NCBI RefSeq assembly: GCF_028553805.1
Contig: NZ_CP067140.1
Coordinates: 1,116,001-1,180,000, forward strand
Length of the DNA stretch: 64,000 bases
From: Paracoccus saliphilus
GTDB taxonomy: Bacteria > Pseudomonadota > Alphaproteobacteria > Rhodobacterales > Rhodobacteraceae
Reading direction: 5' to 3'
Shown here: positions 51,817-60,746 of the stretch, in pieces
Layout of the letters: each line of letters starts with the position of its first letter
Position numbering within the stretch: position 1 is the first letter of the stretch
Translations under genes and position numbers: made by a program
Notes under the pieces: generated by a model
What the model saw: the letters and a program-made list of their open reading frames with translations, nothing else
Told to the model about the DNA's origin: nothing
Databases searched by the model: none

Positions 51817-51836
51817 TTGTTACAAGTTGTTACGAT
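51817..51836. promoter_or_regulatory. Tandem repeat TTGTTAC, candidate OmpR-type response-regulator site
   Basis: TTGTTACAAG (51817-51826) is followed without gap by TTGTTACGAT (51827-51836). Two direct repeats with a 10-base period are the usual binding pattern of OmpR/PhoB-type regulators. The site lies in the intergenic region between the sugar-binding-protein gene and the response-regulator gene, 45 bases before the latter. Confidence 0.55.
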
Positions 51837-51880
51837 ACCGGCTGTTCGCCGAGAGTCCGACCCTGAACGGAGGGCAACAG

Positions 51881-52585
51881 ATGAGCCTGCATAAGCTGCT
51901 GGTTGTCGAGGACGACACCGAAATGGCCGCGATGATGGCCGAGTACCTGCAGCGGCATGGATTCCACGTCACCCGCGCAAGCGGGCGAGCAGAGGCGATC
52001 GAGGCCCTGACGGCAGGTCGCGTCGATCTGATCCTTCTGGATGTTTCGCTTGGCGAGGACAGTGGCGTGGATTTCTGCGCCGATATCCGTGCAACGCAAG
52101 AGGTCCCGATCATCATGGTCTCGGCATTGTCCGCGGATCATCAGCGCATGGCGGGGTACGAGGTCGGGGCCGACGACTATATCGCCAAGCCCTTCAATCC
52201 CGAGCTTTTGCTGGCGAGGGTTCGGGCCGTTCTTCGCCGTGCGCATCGTGCGTCCAGCCTGAACCATCGTCGTCGGGATACCATGCATCGTTTTGCGGGT
52301 TGGTGCTACGATGCGCGCGGCGATGCCGTCACGGCGCCCGGTGGTTGGCAAGTCGCACTGTCCGCGCGTGAAACGGCCTTGTTGAGGGTGTTTCTCGCCA
52401 ACCCCCTGATCCCACTGACACGCGAGGAGATTGCCGAGGCACTGGACGCCGAAGAGGCAGCGGAGGGACGTGCGATCGACATGCTGGTCAACCGGTTGCG
52501 GCACAAGATCGACGCGGCGCTGATCCGGACCGAGCGCGGCATCGGCTATGTTTTCACCGCCGAGGTCATACGTAGCGATGCCTAG
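51881..52585 (+). CDS. OmpR-family response regulator
   Basis: A 234-residue protein. The receiver domain has LLVVEDDTEMAAMMAEYL (acidic pair), DLILLDVSLGEDSG (phospho-acceptor Asp), IIMVSALSADHQRMAGYEVGADDYIAKPFNPELLLARV (conserved Thr/Ser, Lys). The C-terminal winged helix is LSARETALLRVFLANPL to AIDMLVNRLRHKIDAALIRTERGIGYVF. GGAGG lies eight bases before the ATG. It overlaps the sensor kinase gene by 8 bases. Likely controls the divergent sugar transporter. Confidence 0.96.
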   Translation: MSLHKLLVVEDDTEMAAMMAEYLQRHGFHVTRASGRAEAIEALTAGRVDLILLDVSLGEDSGVDFCADIRATQEVPIIMVSALSADHQRMAGYEVGADDYIAKPFNPELLLARVRAVLRRAHRASSLNHRRRDTMHRFAGWCYDARGDAVTAPGGWQVALSARETALLRVFLANPLIPLTREEIAEALDAEEAAEGRAIDMLVNRLRHKIDAALIRTERGIGYVFTAEVIRSDA

Positions 52586-53981
52586 CCGCCTCAGCCTGCG
52601 CTGGTTGGCCAGCCTGTGGATCGCGCTGGCGATGATTGCGGGCGGTCTTTCTGTCTGGGTCTGGATGTCGTCGCAAGCGGCATGGAATGCGCATCTCGAT
52701 CGCGCGTACCTGGCCGGGTTGGCCCTACATGACAGCCTGGAAAGCGGCAGTCCGCTGCCCGATGGGCTCAGCCTGATGCGGTTGCGTGAGCCGCCGCAAC
52801 TGCCTCATGGTTGGAGGGAGACACGTATCACCCTGACCGGTGGCCGTCCCGATCTTGCGCAAGGGGCACGCCTGTCGATGCGGCTTCAATCGCCCGATAT
52901 CCAGTATCCCGCCGCTGAAGTTCAGACCGTGGGGGGCGGCTCACAGGCTGCGGGCTTGGCTTCCGTGACCCGGACATTGGCGCGATTTTGCAGTGACCCC
53001 CGGCTATTCGTGCAACTGGAAGACGGGCCGTGGATGCGCATCGATGGCACGGCTGTCTGGGGCTGCGCGGCAGCTCCACGCGATCTGCGGTTGTTATCGG
53101 CCGGGATTGCTATCGGCGCATTGCTGCTTTTGCTTGGTTGGGCGGCCGAGATATCCGGTGCCTTCGGGACTTTCACCGCTGCCTTGCGCGATCATCGCGC
53201 CCGGACAGCTGCCCTGCCGGTGGGCGGTGTGGACGAGTTGCGTCAGACAGCAGAGGCAGTCAATGCCTATGTCGCCCAGGACCGCGCGGCGCTGCAGAAT
53301 CGCGCCATGGTATTGTCGGGCGTCAGTCATGACCTGGGAACACCGGCCACCCGCTTGCGGTTGCGCAGCGCGCTGATCGAGGATCCGAAGCTGCGTGCCA
53401 AGCTGGAGCGCGACATCGACGAAATGACCGGGATGATCGATGGCGTGCTGACCTATACCCGCGCCGAGATCGGGGCAGAGCCGTTCCGTCAGTTGTCGCT
53501 CGTCTCGCTGGCCGAAGCGGTAGTCGCCGATTATCAGGATGTCGACCTGCCGGTGCGCATGACAGAGACGCTTCCGCGCGAGACCCGGGCAAGATCCCTG
53601 TTCGCACGAGAGGCCGCACGCCCCGCCCCGGATTCGCACCGGCTGTTGATGCGCGGCCAGCCAACTGCCTTGCGGCGGGCGTTGTCGAACCTGATCGACA
53701 ACGCCCTGAAATACGGGCGAGAGGCCGAGGTCACGGCGGATGGGGACGCGGACGATGTCTGGCTGACGGTCACCGATCGCGGTTCGGTCCTGACCAAAAC
53801 GGATCTCGAACGTCTGACCGGTGCCTTTCAGCGGGGCGAGAATGTCGGTACCGCGAGCGGTGTGGGGTTGGGGCTGGCCATCGTATCGACCATCGCCGTG
53901 CAGCATGGCGGAAGGCTCGAGTTCCATCGCACGAATAGCGGTCTTGCTGCGCGGGTCGTGTTGTGTCGCCGTTGGGCATGA
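52578..53981 (+). CDS. Sensor histidine kinase
   Basis: A 467-residue membrane kinase. Helix one is LASLWIALAMIAGGLSVWVW (about residues 9-28), a periplasmic sensor region of about 140 residues follows, then helix two AGIAIGALLLLLGWAAEISG. The H-box is LSGVSHDLGTPATRLRLRSAL, and the ATPase domain shows RALSNLIDNALKYGR (N-box), TDRGSVLTKTDLERL in place of the usual DxGxG G1 box, and GVGLGLAIVSTIAVQHGG (G2). The altered G1 box (DRGSV) is worth noting. Start at 52578 overlaps the regulator stop. Confidence 0.92.
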   Translation: MPSRLSLRWLASLWIALAMIAGGLSVWVWMSSQAAWNAHLDRAYLAGLALHDSLESGSPLPDGLSLMRLREPPQLPHGWRETRITLTGGRPDLAQGARLSMRLQSPDIQYPAAEVQTVGGGSQAAGLASVTRTLARFCSDPRLFVQLEDGPWMRIDGTAVWGCAAAPRDLRLLSAGIAIGALLLLLGWAAEISGAFGTFTAALRDHRARTAALPVGGVDELRQTAEAVNAYVAQDRAALQNRAMVLSGVSHDLGTPATRLRLRSALIEDPKLRAKLERDIDEMTGMIDGVLTYTRAEIGAEPFRQLSLVSLAEAVVADYQDVDLPVRMTETLPRETRARSLFAREAARPAPDSHRLLMRGQPTALRRALSNLIDNALKYGREAEVTADGDADDVWLTVTDRGSVLTKTDLERLTGAFQRGENVGTASGVGLGLAIVSTIAVQHGGRLEFHRTNSGLAARVVLCRRWA

Positions 53982-54167
53982 GCGTCCGTTTGCCACGCCC
54001 TTTGCATGTGGGCCGTCTGCTCTGACCACGTCCCTTGCGTTTCCGACATGTCTGAAGGGGGGGTGAATCATTCTCGGCTGCATGACTCGCGACCTGCATA
54101 TGTTTGGGCAAATCCGTCCCTTGCCGCGTATGGTGGCATCGGCGCCATGCTTGGTTCGATTGCTGGC

Positions 54168-55097
54168 TCAGCCATCGAAATCGGTCATGTCGTTTCCGAA
54201 CTCCCGGATTGCCGTTAGCGTTGGAGAGTGCCTCAGCTCTGCGATAAAATTCGCCTGTATGCGCTTGGCTGGCTCATCCTTGCGGGTAATAAGACAGACT
54301 GGCACCGGCTGGCTCGGATAGAGCGGCCGGGCCGACAGGCGGTATCGGTCGCCGACATATGCGGTCAGTGAGTCGACGAAAGCCACGCCCATCCCGACTT
54401 CGGCCATCAGACATGCCACCGAGGAATAGCGTACCTCGGCAATCGCCTGCGACCGCAATTCGGGAGTGAGAATGTCACGGGAAATCGCGATGTCGAGGCT
54501 GGAACTCGGCTCGTAAAGGATCAGCGGCAGGCCAGCGAGATCCTGCGACGTCACCGCAAGCTTGTCCTCCAGCGGATGCCCCGGTGCGAACACGCAGACC
54601 ATCTGCGCCCTCGCCAGCACCTCGAAGGACAAGCCTTCGCGTTCGGGCGGGTTCAGCCCCAACCCGATATCCGCCATTCGGGTCTCGACCGATTCCAGCA
54701 CTCCGATGATCCGCCGCGTGTCCAGATGTACGCGCACCGCCGGGCGTTTCGATACGAATTCCTTCAGCGCGCGAGGGATCAGGGCATTGGCCAATGGAGG
54801 TGTGCCGACCACCCGTAAATGACCGCTTTCGCTGCGCTGGCGCGCCTCGATACGGTGGGTAAAGGCCTGGTAAAGCGAAAAGATCGACTCGCTGTCCCGA
54901 TGGATTTCATCCGCGTCCGGCGTGGGCACCAGCCGGTTTCCGAGTCGTTCGAACAATGGAAAGCCGATGCGCGCCTCCATCTGCCGGATCATGTTGGAGA
55001 CCAGGGGTTGGGACACGTTCAGTGCCCTGGCTGCCCCGACCGTGGTCCGGGCGCGAACGACCGCGCGAAAGATCTCCAATTGCCTCAATGTGAACAT
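54168..55097 (-). CDS. LysR family regulator of the hydantoin-type cluster
   Basis: A 309-residue regulator with winged helix LRQLEIFRAVVRARTTVGAA and LNVSQPLVSNMIRQMEARIG, then effector domain (LRVVGTPPLANALIPRALKEF, MADIGLGLNPPEREG, LAGLPLILYEPSSSLDI). It resembles the branch of LysR proteins that includes NocR/OccR-like regulators of amino-acid-derivative catabolism. It is divergent from the ABC importer and the hydrolase cluster, across a 208-base AT-rich region, and is the obvious candidate regulator. Confidence 0.94.
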   Translation of the reverse strand: MFTLRQLEIFRAVVRARTTVGAARALNVSQPLVSNMIRQMEARIGFPLFERLGNRLVPTPDADEIHRDSESIFSLYQAFTHRIEARQRSESGHLRVVGTPPLANALIPRALKEFVSKRPAVRVHLDTRRIIGVLESVETRMADIGLGLNPPEREGLSFEVLARAQMVCVFAPGHPLEDKLAVTSQDLAGLPLILYEPSSSLDIAISRDILTPELRSQAIAEVRYSSVACLMAEVGMGVAFVDSLTAYVGDRYRLSARPLYPSQPVPVCLITRKDEPAKRIQANFIAELRHSPTLTAIREFGNDMTDFDG

Positions 55098-55305
55098 GAA
55101 GATCCCCGAAATGCCGAACCTGAAAGCAGTATAATATAATATTATTTAGTGATCCAATAATTAATAACTTACTATATTGCGTGACGAGTCTTGCCCGTGC
55201 TGAACTCCATGTAGCGGGTTCAGGATCGAGTTGTTTCATACTTCCCGACCTGATCACCGGTTGGACCGCCTTGGCCCCAAGGCAAACCAACAGAGAGGAA
55301 GCAAA
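55098..55305. promoter_or_regulatory. AT-rich divergent promoter region of LysR gene and importer cluster
   Basis: Unusually AT-rich for this genome around 55128-55180. It contains the palindrome ATAATATTAT (55136-55145) and repeated AATAAT-type elements. A LysR site of the T-N11-A kind is plausible, but several overlap and I cannot choose one. AGAGAGGA precedes the binding-protein start. Confidence 0.5.
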
Positions 55306-56136
55306 ATGAAATATCTGATCAACGGGCTGGCATTGTCATTGGCTTTGGGCAGCCCCGCACTGGCGCAAGACAAATATGTCGTGGCAGTGGACGGAACCTT
55401 TGCCCCGCATGCCATGCCGACGATGGATGGCGGGCTCGAGGGCTTCAATATCGACCTGGCCAATGCCATTGGCGAACGCCTTGGTACCGAGATGGAGATC
55501 GTCGCCACGCAGTTTTCTGGCATTCTGCCCGGTCTGCAGGCCGGAACCTATGATTTCGTGATCGCGCCCACCACGATCACGCAGGAACGCGCCGAGGCCT
55601 ATTACTTCTCGGAAGGCTATCTGAATACGGATTTCCAGTTCCTGGTGAAAGCCGGTGGGCCGGACATCACCGAGCTGGAGCAGCTTGAAGGCAAGGTGAT
55701 CGCCGTCAACAAGGGCTCGGTCTATGACAGTTGGGCACGCGAGCTGACTGACGAGATCGGCTGGACCATCGAAAGCTATGGCACGGCGACCGATGCGGTG
55801 CAGGCGGTGGTATCGGGCCGGGCCTTCGCGACCGTGGCGGGCAATACCGTCAGCGCATGGGCCGCCAAGCAGAACCCGGCGGTGCAACTCAGCTACCTGC
55901 ATTCGACCGGGCTGGTCTGGGGTATGCCGTTCCGCAAGGGCGATGATGAGCTGCGCGAGAGTGTGGAAGCCGTCATCGAATGCCTGAAGACCGATGGCAC
56001 GATTGCCGAATTGCACGTGAAATGGTTCGGTGTCGAGCCTGCCGACGAGTCGGCTGCAATCACCCCGCGCCCGGGTTGGGGCGAACCGGACTTCCCCGGC
56101 CATGTCGCTGACGATCACGCGCCCGGCTGTGCTTAA
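55306..56136 (+). CDS. Amino-acid-type ABC substrate-binding protein (SBP family 3)
   Basis: A 276-residue periplasmic protein with signal peptide [20 protein letters not shown]. The mature part shows family-3 features: [69 protein letters not shown] and [19 protein letters not shown]. The C-terminal 35 bases of the gene overlap the start of the ATPase gene. Its ligand is unknown; the downstream enzymes suggest a hydantoin, N-carbamoyl amino acid or related compound. Confidence 0.93.
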   Translation: MKYLINGLALSLALGSPALAQDKYVVAVDGTFAPHAMPTMDGGLEGFNIDLANAIGERLGTEMEIVATQFSGILPGLQAGTYDFVIAPTTITQERAEAYYFSEGYLNTDFQFLVKAGGPDITELEQLEGKVIAVNKGSVYDSWARELTDEIGWTIESYGTATDAVQAVVSGRAFATVAGNTVSAWAAKQNPAVQLSYLHSTGLVWGMPFRKGDDELRESVEAVIECLKTDGTIAELHVKWFGVEPADESAAITPRPGWGEPDFPGHVADDHAPGCA

Positions 56137-56908
56137 TCCGGGGCAGGATCAGGGCGGGGCCGCAGCCGTCAAGGCGCGGCCCACGCTGGAAGTTATCGGG
56201 CTGAAGAAATCCTTTGGTACGGTGGAGGTGCTGAAAAGCGTCAGCCTGCAGGTGGCGAAATCCGAGATGGTCTTCGTACTCGGCCGTTCGGGTTCGGGTA
56301 AGTCCACCATGCTGCGTTGCTGCAACCGGCTGGAGGAGCCCAATTCGGGAGACATCCTGCTGGAAGGCGAGAAGATTACCGGGCGCGGTGTGAATCTCGA
56401 CCGGCTTCGTCGCCGCATCGGCATGGTGTTTCAAAGTTTCAATCTCTACCCCCATCTCGATGCCCGTGGAAATGTCACGCTTGCGCTGCGCAAGGTGCTG
56501 AAACTGTCGCGCGACGAGGCCGATGCGCGTGCCGTCACCGCGTTGACTCGCGTCGGGCTGGCCGACAAGGCCGCGAACTATCCTTTGCAGCTATCAGGGG
56601 GGCAGCAACAACGTGTCGCCATCGCCCGCGCCATCGCACTGGAACCCGCGGTGATGCTGTTCGACGAGCCCACTTCCGCACTGGATCCCGAACTTGTCGG
56701 CGATGTGTTGGGTGTCATGCGCGAGCTGAAGCAGGACGGCATGACCATGCTGGTCGTCAGCCACGAGATGGCCTTCGCGCGCGAGGCCGCCGACCGCGTC
56801 GTCTTCATGGCCGATGGCGAGATCGTCGAAGAGGGACCACCCGAGGACCTGTTCGGAAACCCGCGACATGAGCGCACCCGAGCCTTTCTGTCCCGTTACA
56901 ATCAATGA
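56102..56908 (+). CDS. Amino-acid-type ABC transporter ATPase (GlnQ type)
   Basis: A 268-residue ATPase: Walker [11 protein letters not shown]-loop [20 protein letters not shown], signature [19 protein letters not shown], Walker [20 protein letters not shown]-loop [16 protein letters not shown]. The first 30 residues (to [12 protein letters not shown]) are an unusual extension; the start at 56102 lies inside the binding-protein gene, and the domain proper begins near residue 27. Stop overlaps the next start (ATGA). Confidence 0.93.
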   Translation: MSLTITRPAVLNPGQDQGGAAAVKARPTLEVIGLKKSFGTVEVLKSVSLQVAKSEMVFVLGRSGSGKSTMLRCCNRLEEPNSGDILLEGEKITGRGVNLDRLRRRIGMVFQSFNLYPHLDARGNVTLALRKVLKLSRDEADARAVTALTRVGLADKAANYPLQLSGGQQQRVAIARAIALEPAVMLFDEPTSALDPELVGDVLGVMRELKQDGMTMLVVSHEMAFAREAADRVVFMADGEIVEEGPPEDLFGNPRHERTRAFLSRYNQ

Positions 56909-57588
56909 CCAACCTCGACCGTTTTATAGAAACCTTCCTGAACGGATCGGTTCTGGTGAAATACGCACCGTCGATCCTGCAGGGTGTCTGGGTGACGATC
57001 GAGTTGTCGGTGCTGATCGTCGTCGCGGGCACGCTTTGGGGGGCATTGCTGGCCTGCATCCGTGCCTACCGGATCTGGCCGGTTTCCTTCCTGATCGTCA
57101 TTTATGCCGACATCTTCCGCGCCCTTCCACCATTGGTGCTGATCCTGTTGGTCTTCTTTGGCCTGCCTAGCCTTGGCGTTACCTTGTCCAGCTTTGCTGT
57201 GCTGTTCGTCATCCTCGGCCTGACGCTTGGCGCTTTCACGGAAGAGATCATCTGGGCCGGCATTACCGCGACCGACAGGGGCCAGTGGGAGGCGGCACGT
57301 TCCACCGGCCTCGGCTTTACCCAGACCCTCGGGTACGTTGTGCTGCCGCAGGCGGTGCGCATGGTAATCCCGCCGCTGACCAACCGCGCCATCGCCATCA
57401 CCAAGATGACGGCTTTGGGCACGGTGATCGGGGTGCCCGACATCCTCAACCAGGCCACCACGGCGCAAAGCTTTTCGGGCAACGCGACGCCACTGACGCT
57501 GGCCGCATTCGCCTATGTGGTGCTTTTCCTGCCCTTCGTGATCCTGTCGCGCTGGCTGGAAAACCGCTTTGCCTGGAAGAAGGGCTGA
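56905..57588 (+). CDS. Amino-acid-type ABC transporter permease 1
   Basis: A 227-residue permease of the HisM/GlnP class. The family motif [21 protein letters not shown] and the EAA region [35 protein letters not shown] are visible, with about five membrane helices. It overlaps the ATPase gene by 4 bases and precedes permease 2 by three bases. Confidence 0.95.
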   Translation: MTNLDRFIETFLNGSVLVKYAPSILQGVWVTIELSVLIVVAGTLWGALLACIRAYRIWPVSFLIVIYADIFRALPPLVLILLVFFGLPSLGVTLSSFAVLFVILGLTLGAFTEEIIWAGITATDRGQWEAARSTGLGFTQTLGYVVLPQAVRMVIPPLTNRAIAITKMTALGTVIGVPDILNQATTAQSFSGNATPLTLAAFAYVVLFLPFVILSRWLENRFAWKKG

Positions 57589-57591
57589 GCC

Positions 57592-58257
57592 ATGGATCAA
57601 CTCATCGCCCAGTTCTTCAATCTCGACATCATGGCCAAGGCCCTGCCGACCATCCTGCGCGGCCTTGGCATGACCCTGCTGATCTGCTGCGCGGTGATCC
57701 CGCTCGGACTGGCCGGAGGGCTGGGGGCCGCGCTGGCGACGACCGCCCGGTCGCGCTGGCTGCGCTGGCCCGCCATGGCGCTGGTGGACCTGTTTCGCGC
57801 CATCCCGCCGCTAGTCCTGCTGATCTTCGTCTATGCCGGGTTGCCCTTTGCGGGCATCCGCCTGTCGCCCTTCGTGGCCGTGGCGTTGGCCTTCCTGCTG
57901 AACAACTCTGCCTATTATGGCGAGGTTTTCCGGGCCGGGCTGATCTCGGTGGGGACGGGGCAATGGGAGGCGGCGCGCTCGACCGGCCTCACACAGCGCC
58001 AGACGCTGAGCCATGTGATCCTGCCGCAGGCCACCCGCAACGTGCTGCCCGACCTGATCTCGAACACGGTCGAGGTTGTCAAGCTGACCTCGCTCGCCTC
58101 GGTCGTGTCCCTGGGAGAACTGCTGCATGCCGCCGGCCTTGCCCGGTCGGTCACCTACAATGCCTCGCCGCTGACGCTGGCGGCGGCGATCTATCTCGTC
58201 TTGCTATGGCCGGTGGTGCGGCTGCTCAGCCGCTACCAGCGCCGTCTTGTCGCCTGA
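57592..58257 (+). CDS. Amino-acid-type ABC transporter permease 2
   Basis: A 221-residue permease. It has VDLFRAIPPLVLLIFVYAGLP and the EAA region [35 protein letters not shown], closely parallel to permease 1, with which it should form the heterodimeric channel. About five membrane helices are visible. Confidence 0.95.
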   Translation: MDQLIAQFFNLDIMAKALPTILRGLGMTLLICCAVIPLGLAGGLGAALATTARSRWLRWPAMALVDLFRAIPPLVLLIFVYAGLPFAGIRLSPFVAVALAFLLNNSAYYGEVFRAGLISVGTGQWEAARSTGLTQRQTLSHVILPQATRNVLPDLISNTVEVVKLTSLASVVSLGELLHAAGLARSVTYNASPLTLAAAIYLVLLWPVVRLLSRYQRRLVA

Positions 58258-58267
58258 AAGGAAGAAC

Positions 58268-59194
58268 ATGCGAAAAATCGTCATCGGAGCCGCCCAGATG
58301 GGCCCCAACCAGAAGGCTGACAGCCGTAAAACCATCGTCGCCCGGATGCTTGCCCTGTTGGAACAAGCCGCAGAGGCGGGCTGCACGATGGTGGTCTATC
58401 CCGAGCTGGCGCTGACCACCTTTTTCCCGCGCTGGTACATGGAGGATCAAGCCGAGGTCGATCGCTGGTTCGAGGCCGAGATGCCCAATGCCGCCACGCA
58501 GCCGCTTTTCGACAGGGCCCGGGAATTGCGGGTCGCGATCAGCTTCGGCTATGCGGAACTGACACCGGACGGGCATCACTTCAACACCCAGATCCTGACC
58601 GACCGGGACGGCAATATCGTCGCGAAATACCGCAAGGTGCATCTGCCGGGGCATTCCGAATACGATAACGACCGCGCCTTTCAGCATCTGGAAAAGCGCT
58701 ATTTCGAACCCGGCGACTTGGGCTTTCCGGTCTGGCGCACGCAGGATGCGGTTGTCGGCATGCTGATCTGCAACGACCGGCGCTGGCCAGAATCCTACCG
58801 GGTAATGGGGCTGCAGGGGGTCGAGCTGGTGATCCTTGGTTACAATACGCCTTCGGTGAACAGCCAGGACAGCGCCGAGGGGGAAGACAAGCGGCTGTAC
58901 CATTCAGAACTGTCGATGACCGCAGGCGCCTATCAGAACGCCACATGGGTGGTCGGGGTCGCGAAGGCAGGCGACGAGGATGGTCATCCGTTAATGGGCG
59001 GCTCGATCATCGTCGATCCCAACGGCTATGTCGTGGCGCGGGCGAAGACAAGCGGGGACGAGTTGCTGGTTCATGAATGCGACATGGATCTGTCGGTCTT
59101 CGGCAAACAGACGATCTTCGATTTTGCCCGCCACCGCCGGATCGAGCATTACGGCTTGATCACCAGCCAGGCAGGGGTGGTGCGCAACGTATGA
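58268..59194 (+). CDS. N-carbamoyl-D-amino acid hydrolase-like enzyme (nitrilase superfamily)
   Basis: A 308-residue carbon-nitrogen hydrolase. The catalytic triad is in place: Glu in VVYPELALTTFFPRW, Lys in YRKVHLPGHSEYDNDRAF, Cys in LICNDRRWPESYRVMGLQG. The segments YPELALTTFFPRW, FQHLEKRYFEPGDLGFPV and NDRRWPE match the well-studied Agrobacterium D-carbamoylase almost exactly, so the substrate class (N-carbamoyl amino acid to amino acid, CO2 and ammonia) is well supported. GAAAGGA precedes the ATG at 58268. Stop overlaps the next start. Confidence 0.93.
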   Translation: MRKIVIGAAQMGPNQKADSRKTIVARMLALLEQAAEAGCTMVVYPELALTTFFPRWYMEDQAEVDRWFEAEMPNAATQPLFDRARELRVAISFGYAELTPDGHHFNTQILTDRDGNIVAKYRKVHLPGHSEYDNDRAFQHLEKRYFEPGDLGFPVWRTQDAVVGMLICNDRRWPESYRVMGLQGVELVILGYNTPSVNSQDSAEGEDKRLYHSELSMTAGAYQNATWVVGVAKAGDEDGHPLMGGSIIVDPNGYVVARAKTSGDELLVHECDMDLSVFGKQTIFDFARHRRIEHYGLITSQAGVVRNV

Positions 59195-59814
59195 CGCAAC
59201 TCGACCTGACCGCGCTGGCGCCGCAAGAGCGCTACAAGTTGTTGACGGCGCTGGTCATCCCGCGCCCGGTCGCATGGGTCACCACGCAGGACAAATCCGG
59301 GCGGGTCAATGCCGCGCCGTTTTCATTCTTCAATCTTTTCGGGCAGGACCCGGCGCTGGTGATCCTTGGGCTGGAGCATGCCCGCGACGGCAGCGGCCCC
59401 AAGGACACCGCCCGCAATATCGCGGCGACGGAGGAGTTCGTCGTCAATATCGTCACGCCCGATCTGATTGGCCCGATGGTGGAAACCGCCGCAGCCTATC
59501 CGCCCGATGTCAGCGAACCGCAAGCTCTGGGTCTGGAGCTTGCACCTTCGAGCCAAGTCGCGCCGCCACGCCTGGCCGCTGCGCCGGTCGCGATTGAATG
59601 CCGCCTCAAGGATACGCTACGCTATTCGGACGAGCGCGATATCGTCGTGGGGGAGGCGGTGGCGCTCGCGGCCCGTGACGGGCTTATCGATACCGATAGA
59701 ATGCATGTCGATTGGGAAGGTGGCTTTCCGCTCGCCCGGCTTTTTGCCGACCGCTACGCGCGGCTTGAAGAGATCGCCCGGCACCCCATTCCGCAACCCA
59801 AGGAGCAGCCATGA
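59191..59814 (+). CDS. Flavin reductase-like protein (split-barrel FMN-binding)
   Basis: A 207-residue protein of the flavin-reductase-like split-barrel family. Motifs: LVIPRPVAWVTTQDKSGRVN with AAPFSFFNLFGQDPALVILG, DTARNIAATEEFVVNIVTP, and the late DGLIDTDRMHVDWEGG. Family members supply reduced FMN to monooxygenases or bind flavin for other uses. No monooxygenase gene is in the cluster or in the window. The ATG at 59191 overlaps the carbamoylase stop; the stop overlaps the aldolase start (ATGA). Confidence 0.9.
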   Translation: MTQLDLTALAPQERYKLLTALVIPRPVAWVTTQDKSGRVNAAPFSFFNLFGQDPALVILGLEHARDGSGPKDTARNIAATEEFVVNIVTPDLIGPMVETAAAYPPDVSEPQALGLELAPSSQVAPPRLAAAPVAIECRLKDTLRYSDERDIVVGEAVALAARDGLIDTDRMHVDWEGGFPLARLFADRYARLEEIARHPIPQPKEQP

Positions 59815-60746
59815 CCGAACTCATCCACCGCAACTCTTCCGGCGTTTTCGTGATCGCCGCCACGCCTTTTACCGAAGATGGCGCGCTCGATCTGGAATCG
59901 ACCGATCGCATGGTCGATTTTTACCTTGAATGCGGCGTCACGGGCATGACCATCCTCGGCATCATGGGCGAGGCCCCTAAGCTGTCGGATACCGAGTCTC
60001 GGACCTTTGCCGAACGTGTCCTGACCCGCGTGGCGGGGCGCGTGCCGGTTATCGTCGGAGTCTCGGGGGCCGGGCTTGACCCGATGCGCAGCCTGACCTC
60101 CGATGTCATGGTGGCCGGTGCGGCGGGGGTCATGGTGGCTCCGATGCAAGGGATGGGTCCGGAGGATCGGCTGGAGGGTTATTTCGCGCAGGTCTGCAAG
60201 GCGCTTGGCAGTGACGTGCCGATCTGCCTGCAGGATTACCCGCAGACCACCGGCGCCCGCTTCTCGGTTGACAGCATTCTCAAGATCGCCCGCGACAACC
60301 CGCAGATCGTCATGCTGAAACACGAGGACTGGCCGGGTCTTGCCAAGCTTTCCCGCGTCAGGGCCGAGACCGGCACCCCCGATCAGCCGCGCCTGTCGAT
60401 CCTGACCGGGAATTCGGCGCTGTTCCTGCCGCAAGAGATGCAGCGCGGCGCAGATGGTGCAATGACCGGTTTCGCCTTTCCCGAGATGATGGTGCAGGTC
60501 GTGGAACTTTCGCTAAAGGGCGATCACGACCGGGCCGAGGATATCTTCGACGCCTATCTGCCGCTGGTTCGATACGAGCAGCAATTGGGGTTGGGGCTTG
60601 CCATCCGCAAGGAAACCCTGCGCCGCCGCGGGGTGATCGCCTCGGCCCGGGTGCGTGGGCCGGGACCGGTGATGAGTAGTACCGATCATGGAGAATTGAC
60701 GCGGCTGACCGCGCGTCTGGAAAAACGACTGAAGGAGTTGGGCTGA
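59811..60746 (+). CDS. Dihydrodipicolinate synthase-like aldolase (DapA family)
   Basis: A 311-residue class I aldolase/lyase-type TIM barrel. GVFVIAATPFTEDGALDL starts the barrel; GVTGMTILGIMGEAPKLSD replaces the usual G-T-T-G-E block; the Schiff-base lysine is in IVMLKHEDWPG and the catalytic tyrosine in CLQDYPQTTG. It is therefore a catalytically plausible member but not a canonical DapA. Substrate unknown; it could cleave or form a 2-oxo acid produced from the hydantoin-derived amino acid. Confidence 0.88.
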   Translation: MTELIHRNSSGVFVIAATPFTEDGALDLESTDRMVDFYLECGVTGMTILGIMGEAPKLSDTESRTFAERVLTRVAGRVPVIVGVSGAGLDPMRSLTSDVMVAGAAGVMVAPMQGMGPEDRLEGYFAQVCKALGSDVPICLQDYPQTTGARFSVDSILKIARDNPQIVMLKHEDWPGLAKLSRVRAETGTPDQPRLSILTGNSALFLPQEMQRGADGAMTGFAFPEMMVQVVELSLKGDHDRAEDIFDAYLPLVRYEQQLGLGLAIRKETLRRRGVIASARVRGPGPVMSSTDHGELTRLTARLEKRLKELG

